DNA of 64,000 nucleotides from Actinokineospora iranica (GCF_900101685.1 NZ_FMZZ01000002.1:372001-436000), one strand, 5' to 3'. Counted from the first letter of the stretch, positions 18,453 to 27,106 are shown. Numbers and translations are program-made. The notes: generated from the sequence alone by a model not told the origin.

Positions 18453-19226
18453 TCAATCAGGCCACACAGCCGCCCGCTTCTCCAGAAACGCGGCCATCCC
18501 CTCCCGAGCCCCAGCCAGCTGGGAAGCCGCGGCCATCACCTCAACCGCGACCGCATAAGCATCCCCCTCAGGCCGATCCAGCTGCGCGTAAATCGTCCGC
18601 TTCCCCCACCCCTTGGACACCGCACTCCCCCGCGTCGCCCGCCGCACCAGCTCGGCCACCGCGGCATCCAACGACTCATCAGCCACGACCTGATTCACCA
18701 GCCCCCACCGCTCCGCGGTGACAGCGGTGATCACATCCCCGGTCAACGCGAGCTCCATCAACCGTTTCCGCCCAACCGACCGCGCCACCGGCACCGCGGG
18801 CGTGTGGCAGAACCACCCGCCCGCGCCCCCCGGCAACGCGAACCCGGCCGATTCCGAAGCCACCGCCAGATCGCAAGACGCGACCAACTGGCACCCCGCC
18901 GCCGTGGCCAGCCCATGCACCCGAGCCACCACCACCTGCGGCACCGCTTCGATGGTCCGCATCAACTCCGTGCACAGCAGCACCAGCTCCCGCACCCCGC
19001 CCAGATCCCGCGCGGCCACGTCACCGAAGTCGTGGCCTGCGCAGAACACCGGCCCCTCCCCCGCCAACACGATCCCGGTGGCGTCAGACTCCCCGGCCGA
19101 GCGGAACGCGGCCAGCAGTTCCGTGAGATGGTCGTACGACAGCGAGTTCCGCCGCGCGGGCCGGTTCATCGTGATCCGGACGACGCTGTTCTCCCGGGAG
19201 ACCAAGATGTGCTGGTAGTCGGCCAT
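18453..19226 (-). CDS. Enoyl-CoA hydratase/isomerase family protein
   Basis: A crotonase-fold protein of 257 aa, probably cytosolic, acting on an unknown acyl-CoA. The oxyanion-hole segments are GPVFCAGHDFGDV near residue 60 and GLATAAGCQLVASCDLA near 105. FCHTPAVPVARSVGRKRLMEL resembles the ECHDC3-like branch, where the classical catalytic glutamates are not both evident. The ATG start lies 61 nt inside the 3' end of the upstream flavoprotein gene, an unusually long overlap for this window. Confidence 0.88.
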   Translation of the reverse strand: MADYQHILVSRENSVVRITMNRPARRNSLSYDHLTELLAAFRSAGESDATGIVLAGEGPVFCAGHDFGDVAARDLGGVRELVLLCTELMRTIEAVPQVVVARVHGLATAAGCQLVASCDLAVASESAGFALPGGAGGWFCHTPAVPVARSVGRKRLMELALTGDVITAVTAERWGLVNQVVADESLDAAVAELVRRATRGSAVSKGWGKRTIYAQLDRPEGDAYAVAVEVMAAASQLAGAREGMAAFLEKRAAVWPD

Positions 19227-20107
19227 CTCTCGACGGTAGCGCGCTCGACTTCCTCGGTCACCAGGTCGTTGTTGATCGCGATCGCCGCCCGGGCGCCCGC
19301 GCCAGCGGCCGTGACGACCTGCGCGAAGGGGTCCACGACGTTGCCCGCCGCGTAGACACCGGGGACGCTTGTCAGCCCGACGGCGTCGACGGCGACCCAG
19401 CCTTCCGGGGTCTGCGCGCAGCCGAGATCGAGCAGCAGCCCGGACCGGCCGACGAACCGCGGCCCGACGAACACCGCCGCCCGCTCGACGACCCGGCCGT
19501 CGGCCAACGACACGCCCCGCGGCCCGACGGCGGCCACCCGCCCGTCGACCACGTCGACACCGCGGGCCGCGAGCCGTCGCCGGTCGTCCGCAGGCACCGG
19601 CATCTCATTGGCGAAGAGCACGACGTCCGCCGACCACTGCCGGATCAGCAGGGCCAGGTGGACGTTCGCGAGCACGCCCAGAGCCTGGTCGCGGACCTCG
19701 TAGCCGTGGCAGTACGGGCAGTGCGCCACATACCGCCCCCAGCCCTCGCGCACCCCGGGCAGGTCCGGTAGCTCGTCCACCAGCCCGGTCGTGACCAGCA
19801 GCCGCCGGGCCCGCAGGTCCCGGTCGCCGACGCGCACGCGGAAGCCCGGCGCGACCGAGGTGACCGCGCCGTCGATCAGCTCCACCCCGTACCCGGCCAC
19901 CTCCGCCCGCCCGATCGCGAGCAGGTCGGCGGGCGGGGCGCCGTCGCGGGTCAGGAAGCCGTGCGCTGCCGTCGCCGGGGCGTTGCGGGGCTCGCCCGCG
20001 TCCACAACCGCCACCGTTCTGCGGGCCCGGCCCAGCACCAGGGCCGCGTTCAGCCCGGCGGGCCCGCCGCCCACGATCACCACGTCGAACACTTTGGAAT
20101 CCGTCAT
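19166..20107 (-). CDS. Thioredoxin-reductase-like FAD oxidoreductase
   Basis: A 313-aa flavoprotein with FAD motif GGGPAGLNAALVLGRA at 13-28, a redox-active CPYC motif (Cys130, Cys133 in AHCPYCHGYE) and the C-terminal FAD motif GVYAAGNVVDPFAQVV. The NADPH-binding segment (ALGVLANVHLALLIRQWS) lacks the normal GxGxxA pattern, as in several actinobacterial TrxR-like proteins of unclear electron donor. The last 30 residues overlap the enoyl-CoA hydratase start and look like read-through sequence. It is divergent from an XRE-cupin regulator that may control it. Confidence 0.85.
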   Translation of the reverse strand: MTDSKVFDVVIVGGGPAGLNAALVLGRARRTVAVVDAGEPRNAPATAAHGFLTRDGAPPADLLAIGRAEVAGYGVELIDGAVTSVAPGFRVRVGDRDLRARRLLVTTGLVDELPDLPGVREGWGRYVAHCPYCHGYEVRDQALGVLANVHLALLIRQWSADVVLFANEMPVPADDRRRLAARGVDVVDGRVAAVGPRGVSLADGRVVERAAVFVGPRFVGRSGLLLDLGCAQTPEGWVAVDAVGLTSVPGVYAAGNVVDPFAQVVTAAGAGARAAIAINNDLVTEEVERATVERWPTTSTSWSPGRTASSGSR

Positions 20108-20148
20108 GGCCCCGACGGTCCGCTCATCCGTGCCGGAATGCCAAATCT

Positions 20149-20165
20149 CTTGCCGTTATGGCAAG
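20149..20165. promoter_or_regulatory. Palindrome between divergent genes, candidate operator
   Basis: CTTGCC-GTTAT-GGCAAG is a perfect 6-bp inverted repeat with a 5-nt centre, ending 8 nt before the XRE-cupin start and 42 nt before the flavoprotein start. The spacing suits autoregulation plus control of the divergent gene (inference). Confidence 0.6.
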
Positions 20166-20173
20166 CTGGGCGC

Positions 20174-20749
20174 ATGGATGTCAGCCAGGTTCTCGCCGGG
20201 ATCGGCGCACGGCTCAAAGCGGTCCGGCAGGAGCGCGGCACGACCCTGGCCGCGTTGGCCGCCGAGACCGGGATCTCGGTCAGCACCCTGTCGCGGCTGG
20301 AGTCGGGCAACCGGAAGGCGACACTGGAGTTGCTGCTGCCGATCGCCCGCGCGCACGGGGCCGACCTGGACGAACTGGTCGGCCTGGGCACCACACCGGA
20401 CCCGCGGGTGCGCGCCGCCCCGAAGACGGCAGACGGGCGCACGTACTGGCCGCTCACCGCGGCGCCGGGCCAGCCGCGGGCGTTCAAGGTCCTGATGCCT
20501 GCCACGGACGACCCACCCGATCTGCGCACGCACGAGGGCTACGAGTGGCTCTTCGTCCTCAGCGGACGGCTGCGGCTGATCCTCGGCCAGCACGACCTGA
20601 CCATGGCGCCCGGCGAAGCGGCCGAGTTCGACACCCGCGTGCCGCACTGGCTGGGCAGCGCGGGCGACGGCCCGGTCGAGGTGCTGATCCTGTTCGGACG
20701 CCAGGGCGAGCGCGTCCACCTGCGCACGCGGGGAACCCGGGGAAACTGA
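20174..20749 (+). CDS. XRE-family regulator with C-terminal cupin domain
   Basis: A 191-aa transcription regulator: an HTH_3 domain at about residues 9-65 (RLKAVRQERGTTLAALAAETGISVSTLSRLESG, shown in two parts by the helix pair) and a cupin sensor at about 110-180 (HEGYEWLFVLSGRLRLILG, APGEAAEFDTRVPHWLGS). The family often senses a small molecule and controls a neighbouring enzyme; here the divergent flavoprotein is the obvious candidate. The ATG at 20174 is preferred because the HTH then starts at once. Confidence 0.92.
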   Translation: MDVSQVLAGIGARLKAVRQERGTTLAALAAETGISVSTLSRLESGNRKATLELLLPIARAHGADLDELVGLGTTPDPRVRAAPKTADGRTYWPLTAAPGQPRAFKVLMPATDDPPDLRTHEGYEWLFVLSGRLRLILGQHDLTMAPGEAAEFDTRVPHWLGSAGDGPVEVLILFGRQGERVHLRTRGTRGN

Positions 20750-21033
20750 CCACGGGCGCGAGAACACCGACGACAAGCACGGGAAGCCGACGGCAGCGCG
20801 GAAACACCGACGGCGGGCGCGGATACATTGACGGCGGGCGTCGATGGCCGCTGGGGAAAACGACCACCGACACCCGCCGGTTGCGAGCGTCCGACCGGCC
20901 ATCGGGATGAGCCGGTCGGACGGCCCGGTTTCCCGGGCTGGCACGTCCAGTCTGCCGAGCCGCCGCCGGGAAGTCCTTGGCCGACAGTGCACAGTGCTTT
21001 GACACTCTGTCCACTCCGGCGGCGGCGCGCGCC
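20750..21033. repeat. Intergenic region with degenerate tandem repeats
   Basis: From about 20755 to 20870 the sequence cycles through variants of GGAAACACCGACGGCGGGCG every 20-25 nt (CACCGACG, AGCCGACGGC, CACCGACGGC, CATTGACGGC). It lies between the XRE-cupin stop and the ethylmalonyl-CoA mutase stop. No gene is supported; I see no clean terminator hairpin. Confidence 0.6.
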
Positions 21034-23052
21034 CTACGCCAGCTTGTTCGCCTGGCGGATGACGCGCACGATCTCGGCCATGATCTCGGTCATCTCGTAG
21101 TCCTTGGGCGTGAACACCCGGGCCACGCCGTTCTCGATGAGGATCTTGGCGTCGTCCGGCGGGATGATGCCGCCGACGACGACCGGGACATCGCCTGCCC
21201 CGGCCGCGCGCAGGCCCTCGACCACCGCGGGCACCGCCTCCAGGTGCGAGCCGGACAGGATCGACAGCCCCACCACGTGCACGCCCTCCTGCACCGCGGC
21301 GGCCACGATCTGGTCCGCGGTCAACCGGATGCCCTGGTAAACCACCTCGAACCCGGTGTCGCGGGCGCGCACGGCGATCTGCTCGGCTCCGTTGGAGTGC
21401 CCGTCCAGGCCGGGCTTGCCAACCAGCATCCGCAGGCGCTCGCCCAGTTCCTCACCGGTCGCCTTGACCTGCTCGCGGACCTTCGCCAGCTCAGCGCCCG
21501 CCTCGCCGGACGCGGACGCGCCGGAGACACCCGTGGGGGCGCGGTACTCGCCGAAGACCTCGCGCAGGGCCGCGGACCACTCGCCGGTGGTGACACCCGC
21601 GCGGGCGCAGGCCAGCGTCGCCTCCATCAGGTTGGCGTCGGTCTTGGCCGCGTCACGCAGGGCGCGCAGCGTCTCCTCGACCGCGTCGGCGTCCCGGTCG
21701 GCGCGCCAGCGGGCGATCGCCTCGACGGCCTCGCGCTCGGCGACCGGGTCGACGGTCTCGATGGCCTTGGCGCCCTCGGCCTGCAGCGGGCTGGGCTCGG
21801 TGGTGTCGAACTTGTTGACCCCGACGATGGTCTCCTCGCCCGCCTCGATGCGCCTGCGGCGCTCGGCGAGGGAGCCGACCATCTGGGTCTTCATGTAGCC
21901 GCTCTCCACGGCCGCGACCGCGCCGCCCATGGCCTGCACGCGGTCGATCTCCTCGCGCGCGCCTGCCAGGATCTCGTTGACCTTGGCCTGGATGACCGGC
22001 GAGCCGTCGAACAGGTCCTCGTACTCCAGCAGGTCGGTCTCGTAGGCGAGCACCTGCTGCATCCGCAGCGCCCACTGCTGGTCCCATGGCCGGGGCAGGC
22101 CAAGCGCCTCGTTCCACGCGGGCAGCTGGATCGCGCGGGCGCGGGCCTTGCGGGACAGCGACACGGCCAGCATCTCCAGCACGATGCGCTGGACGTTGTT
22201 CTCCGGCTGCGCCTCGGTCAGGCCGAGGGAGTTGACCTGCACGCCGTAGCGGAACCGGCGCTGTTTGGGGTCGGCGATGCCGTAGCGGTCGCGGCAGATC
22301 TCGTCCCACAGCTCGGTGAAGGCGCGCATCTTGCACATCTCTTCGACAAACCGCACACCCGCGTTGACGAAGAAGGAGATGCGGGCCACCACATCGCCGA
22401 ACTTGTCCTCGGGAAGCTGCCCGGAATCGCGGACCGCGTCGAGCACCGCGATCGCGGTGCACATCGAGTACGCCACCTCCTGCACCGGGGTCGCGCCGAC
22501 CTCCTGCAGGTGGTAGCTGCAGATGTTGATCGGGTTCCACTTCGGCACGTTGGCGACGGTGAAGGCCACCATGTCGGTGATCAGCCGCAGGCTGGGCCCG
22601 GGCGGGAACACGTAGGTCCCCCGGGAGAGGTATTCCTTGATGATGTCGTTCTGCGTGGTGCCCGCGAGCTTGGCGACGACCTCGTGCCAGTCGCGGCCCT
22701 CGGCCTCGGCCTGCTCCTGGGCCACCGAGACGTACAGCGACAGCAGCCACATGGCCGTCGCGTTGATCGTCATCGAGGTGTTGGCCTCGCCGAGCGGGAT
22801 CTGGTCGAACAGGGTGCGCATGTCGCCGATGTGGCTGACCGGCACACCGACCTTGCCCACCTCGCCCCTGGCCAGCTCATGGTCGGGGTCGTACCCGGTC
22901 TGCGTGGGCAGGTCGAAGGCGACCGACAGCCCGGTCTGGCCCTTGGCGAGGTTTCTGCGGTACAGCTCGTTGGACTTGGCCGCGGAGGAGTGTCCGGCGT
23001 AGGTGCGCATGACCCACGGCCGGTCGCGCTCTCGATCAGTGGGGTACGGCAC
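21034..23052 (-). CDS. ecm: Ethylmalonyl-CoA mutase (MeaA-like, coenzyme B12-dependent)
   Basis: Converts (2R)-ethylmalonyl-CoA to methylsuccinyl-CoA in the ethylmalonyl-CoA pathway (family knowledge). The 672-aa single chain has the acyl-CoA mutase barrel (RPWVMRTYAGHSSAAKSN at the start, TSMTINATAMWLL near 92) and a C-terminal cobalamin domain from about residue 540 with GKPGLDGHSNGAEQ (the B12-ligand His in DxHxxG), SILSGSH and VVVGGIIPPDD. Length and lack of a small subunit distinguish it from methylmalonyl-CoA mutase. GTG start with GGAGG upstream. The usual partner crotonyl-CoA carboxylase/reductase is not in this window. Confidence 0.9.
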   Translation of the reverse strand: MPYPTDRERDRPWVMRTYAGHSSAAKSNELYRRNLAKGQTGLSVAFDLPTQTGYDPDHELARGEVGKVGVPVSHIGDMRTLFDQIPLGEANTSMTINATAMWLLSLYVSVAQEQAEAEGRDWHEVVAKLAGTTQNDIIKEYLSRGTYVFPPGPSLRLITDMVAFTVANVPKWNPINICSYHLQEVGATPVQEVAYSMCTAIAVLDAVRDSGQLPEDKFGDVVARISFFVNAGVRFVEEMCKMRAFTELWDEICRDRYGIADPKQRRFRYGVQVNSLGLTEAQPENNVQRIVLEMLAVSLSRKARARAIQLPAWNEALGLPRPWDQQWALRMQQVLAYETDLLEYEDLFDGSPVIQAKVNEILAGAREEIDRVQAMGGAVAAVESGYMKTQMVGSLAERRRRIEAGEETIVGVNKFDTTEPSPLQAEGAKAIETVDPVAEREAVEAIARWRADRDADAVEETLRALRDAAKTDANLMEATLACARAGVTTGEWSAALREVFGEYRAPTGVSGASASGEAGAELAKVREQVKATGEELGERLRMLVGKPGLDGHSNGAEQIAVRARDTGFEVVYQGIRLTADQIVAAAVQEGVHVVGLSILSGSHLEAVPAVVEGLRAAGAGDVPVVVGGIIPPDDAKILIENGVARVFTPKDYEMTEIMAEIVRVIRQANKLA

Positions 23053-23091
23053 CGAATAACCTCCGTGTTAATCAGTCCTTTTCGTAGATAC

Positions 23092-23103
23092 TACTGGTCA
23101 GTA
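23092..23103. promoter_or_regulatory. TACTG-N2-CAGTA palindrome upstream of ecm
   Basis: TACTGGTCAGTA is a perfect palindrome apart from its two central bases, about 40 nt before the ecm start and 53 nt before the divergent small gene. It resembles TetR-family operators; the regulator is unknown. A TAGTAT hexamer on the minus strand next to it could be a -10 box. Confidence 0.55.
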
Positions 23104-23155
23104 ACACATTGTGGGGTCGTGCCATTGCTCACAGGTCCGGAGGAGGATGGGCGGC

Positions 23156-23449
23156 ATGGACCTGCCCGCGCCGTATCTGACGCTGGTCGCGCTGCTGGTG
23201 GTCGGGCTGCTCGGCCTGGTCCTGCGGTGGGCGTTCGCCTCTGACAGCGACCGGCGCAAGGACTACGGGCTGCTGCGGGAGGTCGCGAAGGTGCCCAGTC
23301 CTGGAGCGGCTCGGTTCGTGGAGGAGCGGCTGCGGGAGGTGGGGGTGCGGGCGACGACTGTGCCTGCCGAGGACGGGGAGGGGCTGCGGGTGCTGGTGTT
23401 TCCCGGGGATGAGCGGGCGGCTATCGCTGCGTTGCTGGATGAGCGGTGA
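23156..23449 (+). CDS. Small membrane-anchored protein, unknown function
   Basis: A 97-aa protein with one N-terminal membrane helix (about residues 6-28, LTLVALLVVGLLGLVLRWAF) and a soluble, possibly ferredoxin-like domain (RFVEERLREVGVRATTVPAEDGEG then LRVLVFPGDE). The ATG at 23156 has GGAGGAGG at a good distance; the ATG at 23147 is too close to it. No family recognised. It is divergent from ecm and followed by the long hairpin region. Confidence 0.75.
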   Translation: MDLPAPYLTLVALLVVGLLGLVLRWAFASDSDRRKDYGLLREVAKVPSPGAARFVEERLREVGVRATTVPAEDGEGLRVLVFPGDERAAIAALLDER

Positions 23450-23471
23450 GGTTGGGCTGTCTGTGTGGGGC

Positions 23472-23491
23472 TGCTCGATGGGGTGGAGTGG
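23472..23491 (+). repeat. Copy of dispersed intergenic element
   Basis: TGCTCGATGGGGTGGAGTGG, an exact core copy, 22 nt upstream of the left arm of the long hairpin. Confidence 0.85.
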
Positions 23492-23512
23492 TCCCGGGCT
23501 GGGTCGCGGGGT

Positions 23513-23660
23513 TGCTCGATGGGGTGGAGTGGTTTCTTCGGGGCCCCTATGAAGGAAGATCGCCCGTGTGAAAGAGGGTGGGAAGCCTGCGGCATCACAC
23601 GCGCAGCCAGCTTAGCGATCTTCCTTCTCCCCCGAAGAAACCACTCCACCCCATCGAGCA
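23513..23660. repeat. 148-nt nested hairpin element
   Basis: The outer arms, 23513-23543 and 23630-23660, are perfect 31-nt inverted repeats that begin TGCTCGATGGGGTGGAGTGG and end TTTCTTCGGGG. After short bulges a second perfect 13-nt pair follows (GAAGGAAGATCGC 23551-23563 with 23615-23627), then a 7-nt pair (CGTGTGA 23565-23571 with TCACACG 23595-23601). It lies between converging genes. The shape suggests a MITE-like mobile hairpin or a very strong bidirectional terminator; no transposase is encoded. Confidence 0.9.
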
Positions 23661-23710
23661 CCTGGCGGGCGTTTGTGGGCCTGGCAGGTGGGTGAGTTCC
23701 CGGCAAGGCT

Positions 23711-23769
23711 TGGCCTGGTGGCCTGGTGGCCTGGTGGCCTGGTCGGCTGGTCGGCTGGTCGGCCGGTGG
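23711..23769 (+). repeat. Tandem 8-bp repeats
   Basis: GGCCTGGT occurs four times in a row, followed by CGGCTGGT-type variants three times. Noncoding, just past the ggt stop codon on the minus strand. Confidence 0.85.
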
Positions 23770-23808
23770 GCTAGCGGATTGGGCTTACCTGCGGGCTAGC
23801 GGATTGGG
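23768..23808 (+). repeat. 16-bp direct repeat at the ggt 3' end
   Basis: GGGCTAGCGGATTGGG occurs at 23768-23783 and 23793-23808. The second copy holds the TAG stop and last codons (PIR) of ggt, the first is an extra copy just downstream of the gene. Confidence 0.85.
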
Positions 23809-25583
23809 ATTACAACGCCTGCTGAGGTGCCGCCTCGGCGGGTGGGTTCGCCTACTGCCAGGACTTGGCCTCGGTGGGTGAACTCCAGGGCTGCTGCCGC
23901 GCCGATTTCTGCTTGTTCGGTGAAGGTGTGACCGAGGGTGCGTAGGCCGCCTGCTTGGGTGATGAACGCGGGCTCGGCTGTGGTGGTGGCGGTGTTGCGT
24001 TGGGTGGCTCGGGGGCTGGCTACCGCTTCGGGGAGGGGCATGTTGAAGTCGAGGCGGTTCACCAGGATTTGGAGGACTGTGGTGATGATGGTTGAGCCGC
24101 CCGGTGAGCCCAGTGCCAGGAAGGGTTTGCCGTTCTTGAGGACGATGGTCGGGGACATGCTCGACCGGGGGCGCTTGCCGGGGGCGGCGAGGTTGGGGTC
24201 GGGGGCGGAGCCCTGGGTGGGGGTGAAGTTGAAGTCGGTCAGTTCGTTGTTGAGGAGGAAGCCCCGGCCTGGGACGACGATGCCGCTGCCGCCGACCTGT
24301 TCGATGGTGTTGGTGTAGGAGACCACGTTTCCGCGTGCGTCGGAGACGACGAAGTGGTTGGTGTGCACCTCGTTCTCGTCGGTCTGGGGGGTGGTGGCCG
24401 TGGGGGCGCAGTCGGTGGCACCGGGGTTCCCGGGGGTGGCGGGAGCGGGGATGACGGTGGCGGGGTTGATCAGGCAGGCGCGTGAGCGGGCAAAGGCGTC
24501 GGACAGCAGTTGCCGTTGAGGGACGTCTACGAAGCGGGGGTCGCCGATGTAGCGGTTGCGGTCGGCGAAGGCGAGTTTGCTTGCCTCTAGGTAGTAGTGC
24601 AGGGCCTTGGTGCGGTCCAGGGCGCCCAAATCGACAGTCTCCAGGATGTTCAGCGCCTCGCCGACGGTGATGCCGCCGCTGGAGGATGGGGCCATTCCAT
24701 AAATATCCAGGCCCCGGTACTGGATGTGGGTCGGCGCCTGGTCGATGGTGCGGTAGCCGCGCAGGTCCTCGACGGTCATCGTGCCCTTGGGTGGGGTGAT
24801 GGTGGCGTCGGGGGCGAGTGGGGGGTTCTGAACAGTGGTGGCGACGTCGTGGCCGATGGGGCCGCCGTAGAAGGCCCGGGTGCCGTGGCGGGCGATCTCC
24901 CGGTAGGTGTCGGCCAGGTCGGGGTTGCGCAGCGTGGAGCCGACCTCGGGTGGGGCGCCGCCGGGCAGGAACAGCGCCGCGGTGGAGCTGAACTGCTTGA
25001 ACCGCGCCTGGTTCTGCTCGATCTCCTTGCGCAGCTGCGGGGTGACCGGCCAGCCCCGGTCGGCGACCTTGATGGCGGGCTTGAGTGTCTCGGCGAGGGT
25101 GAGCCTGCCCCAGCGCCGCAACGCGCGCTCCCAGGTGGCGAGCATTCCGGGGGTGCCGACCGACAGGCCGCTGGTGACCGCCTCGGGGAACGCATACGGC
25201 TTTCCGGTGGCCGGGTTGATGAACATGTCCGGGCCGCCTGCGGCGGGGGTGGTCTCCCGACCGTCGATTGTGGACACTTCGCCGGTGCGGGCGTCGTAGT
25301 GCACGAAATATCCGCCGCCGCCGAGGCCCGCCATGTTCGGGTCGGTGACGCCGAGGGTCGCGGCGACGGCGACGGCGGCGTCAGCCGCTGTTCCGCCGCG
25401 CCGCAGCACATCCAGGCCTGCCTGGGTCGACTCCACGGTGTCCGAGACCACCGCCCCGCCATACCCCTTGGCGACCGGGGTCTTTTCCAGTGGCCGGGAG
25501 GCGGACGCGACCGACGAGGACACCAACCCGGTGACGGCCACGCTGACTGCGAACAGCACGCCTATTCCGCGGCGAACACGCAT
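23796..25583 (-). CDS. ggt: Gamma-glutamyltransferase, secreted
   Basis: Hydrolyses or transfers the gamma-glutamyl group of glutathione and related compounds outside the cytoplasm. The 595-aa precursor has a signal peptide (residues 1-30, ending ASAS) and the N-terminal nucleophile fold: large-subunit motifs GGTAADAAVA and GGGGYFVHYD, the autocleavage/nucleophile Thr in NEVHTNHFVVSD at about residue 405, and the small-subunit SMSPTIVLKNGKP and GSPGGSTIITTVLQ. The ATG at 25583 is preferred because GAAGAGG lies 5 nt upstream; a GTG is one codon earlier. Confidence 0.95.
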   Translation of the reverse strand: MRVRRGIGVLFAVSVAVTGLVSSSVASASRPLEKTPVAKGYGGAVVSDTVESTQAGLDVLRRGGTAADAAVAVAATLGVTDPNMAGLGGGGYFVHYDARTGEVSTIDGRETTPAAGGPDMFINPATGKPYAFPEAVTSGLSVGTPGMLATWERALRRWGRLTLAETLKPAIKVADRGWPVTPQLRKEIEQNQARFKQFSSTAALFLPGGAPPEVGSTLRNPDLADTYREIARHGTRAFYGGPIGHDVATTVQNPPLAPDATITPPKGTMTVEDLRGYRTIDQAPTHIQYRGLDIYGMAPSSSGGITVGEALNILETVDLGALDRTKALHYYLEASKLAFADRNRYIGDPRFVDVPQRQLLSDAFARSRACLINPATVIPAPATPGNPGATDCAPTATTPQTDENEVHTNHFVVSDARGNVVSYTNTIEQVGGSGIVVPGRGFLLNNELTDFNFTPTQGSAPDPNLAAPGKRPRSSMSPTIVLKNGKPFLALGSPGGSTIITTVLQILVNRLDFNMPLPEAVASPRATQRNTATTTAEPAFITQAGGLRTLGHTFTEQAEIGAAAALEFTHRGQVLAVGEPTRRGGTSAGVVIPIR

Positions 25584-25783
25584 CACGACCTCTTCCCCTT
25601 GGCATACGCGGTGGTCCAGTTCTACTCGCCGCGCGGTGCCCCTGCCACCCGCCGAACACGGTGGAGCAACGGCATTAGCTGGCCCGAGGTAAGGCGTTCA
25701 GCCATTCAGCCGCATGGATCGCTGCGAAGGCGGCAAAAGGGGACTACGGCGAAAACGGGACTTGAGCGGGTCGCGCGGCCGGG

Positions 25784-27061
25784 TCAGGCGCCAGGGGTGA
25801 TCGGTTCGGCGTCCACGCGGCGGACATCGGCGCCGAGGCGCTGCATGTTCTCGACGAACATCGGGTAGCCGCGGTCGATGTGGAAAACGTCCCACACCTG
25901 GGTGACACCCTCCGCGCACAGGCCCGCGAGGACCAAGCCGACGCCCGCGCGGATGTCGGAGGCCCAGACCGGGGCGCTGGACAGCTTGGGGACGCCGCGC
26001 ACGACCGCGTGGTGGCCGTCGGTGCGGGCGTCGGCGCCGAGGCGGATCATTTCCTCCACGAAGCGGAAACGGGCCTCGAACAGGTTCTCGGTGATCATCG
26101 ATGTGCCGTCGGCGATGGCGGTCAGCGCGATAGCGAAGGGCTGCAGGTCGGTGGCGAAGCCGGGGTAGGGGAGGGTGACGAAGTCGACCGCGCCGGGGCG
26201 GCCGTGCTGGGTGACGCGGAAGCTGTCCTCCGCCGTGGTGATCTCCGCGCCCGCGGTGCGCAGCTTCTCCAGCACCAGGTCGAGGTGGTGCGGGTCGACG
26301 CCCTTGACGGTGATGTCGCCGCGGGTCATGACCGCGGCGAACGCCCAGGTGGCTCCGACGATCCGGTCGCCGACGACCCGGTGTTCGGTCGGCTGCAGCG
26401 AGGTCACGCCGTGCACGGTGAGGGTGGAGGTGCCCGCGCCCTCGATCTTGGCGCCCATCTGCTGGAGCATCACACACAGGTCGACGATCTCCGGCTCGCG
26501 CGCGGCGTTGTCGATCACCGTGGTGCCGTCGGCGAGGACGGCGGCCATCAGGATGTTCTCGGTGGCGCCGACGCTGGGGAAGTCCAGCCAGATCTGCGCG
26601 CCGTGCAGGTTTTCCGCGTGCGCGACCACGCAGCCGTGCTCGATCTCGCTGCTCGCGCCGAGCTGGCGCAGGCCGTTCTGGTGCATGTCCAGCGGCCGGG
26701 AGCCGATCGCGTCGCCGCCGGGCAGCGCCACCACGGCCCGCTTGCAGCGCCCGACCAGCGGGCCGAGCACGCACACCGAGGCGCGCAGCTTGCCCATCGA
26801 CGCCGAGTCGGCGCGGTGGTTGAGCTCGGCCGGGGTGGTGATCCGCGCGGTGTCGCCGTCGAGGTCGACCGCGCAGCCCAGGCTGCGCAGCACGTCGGCC
26901 ATCAGCGGGACGTCCAGGATCTCCGGGCAGTTGGTCAGCGTCGTGGTGCCCTCGGCGAGCAGCGCCGCCGCCATCAGCTTGAGCACGCTGTTCTTGGCGC
27001 CGACGACCTCGACCTCGCCGACGAGCCGGGCGCCGCCGTGAACCTGGAAGTGCTCTGTCAC
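25784..27061 (-). CDS. murA: UDP-N-acetylglucosamine 1-carboxyvinyltransferase MurA
   Basis: First committed step of peptidoglycan precursor synthesis, adding enolpyruvate to UDP-GlcNAc in the cytosol. The 425-aa protein has the KN motif ([11 protein letters not shown] at 20-30), [13 protein letters not shown] and the catalytic loop [11 protein letters not shown]. The residue at 117 is Asp, not the Cys that fosfomycin alkylates, exactly as in M. tuberculosis, which predicts intrinsic fosfomycin resistance. The GTG at 27061 gives the standard N-terminus. In M. tuberculosis it follows the cobalamin adenosyltransferase; here a secretion cassette lies between. Confidence 0.96.
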   Translation of the reverse strand: MTEHFQVHGGARLVGEVEVVGAKNSVLKLMAAALLAEGTTTLTNCPEILDVPLMADVLRSLGCAVDLDGDTARITTPAELNHRADSASMGKLRASVCVLGPLVGRCKRAVVALPGGDAIGSRPLDMHQNGLRQLGASSEIEHGCVVAHAENLHGAQIWLDFPSVGATENILMAAVLADGTTVIDNAAREPEIVDLCVMLQQMGAKIEGAGTSTLTVHGVTSLQPTEHRVVGDRIVGATWAFAAVMTRGDITVKGVDPHHLDLVLEKLRTAGAEITTAEDSFRVTQHGRPGAVDFVTLPYPGFATDLQPFAIALTAIADGTSMITENLFEARFRFVEEMIRLGADARTDGHHAVVRGVPKLSSAPVWASDIRAGVGLVLAGLCAEGVTQVWDVFHIDRGYPMFVENMQRLGADVRRVDAEPITPGA

Positions 27062-27106
27062 GCGAGCAATGATGCCCCGCCGGGTGCGCGCGGCCACGCG
27101 CGGCCC

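Noticed and set aside
20977-23244. 755-codon plus-strand frame opposite ethylmalonyl-CoA mutase
   Set aside because: Shadow frame; no motifs, and the mutase on the other strand is certain.
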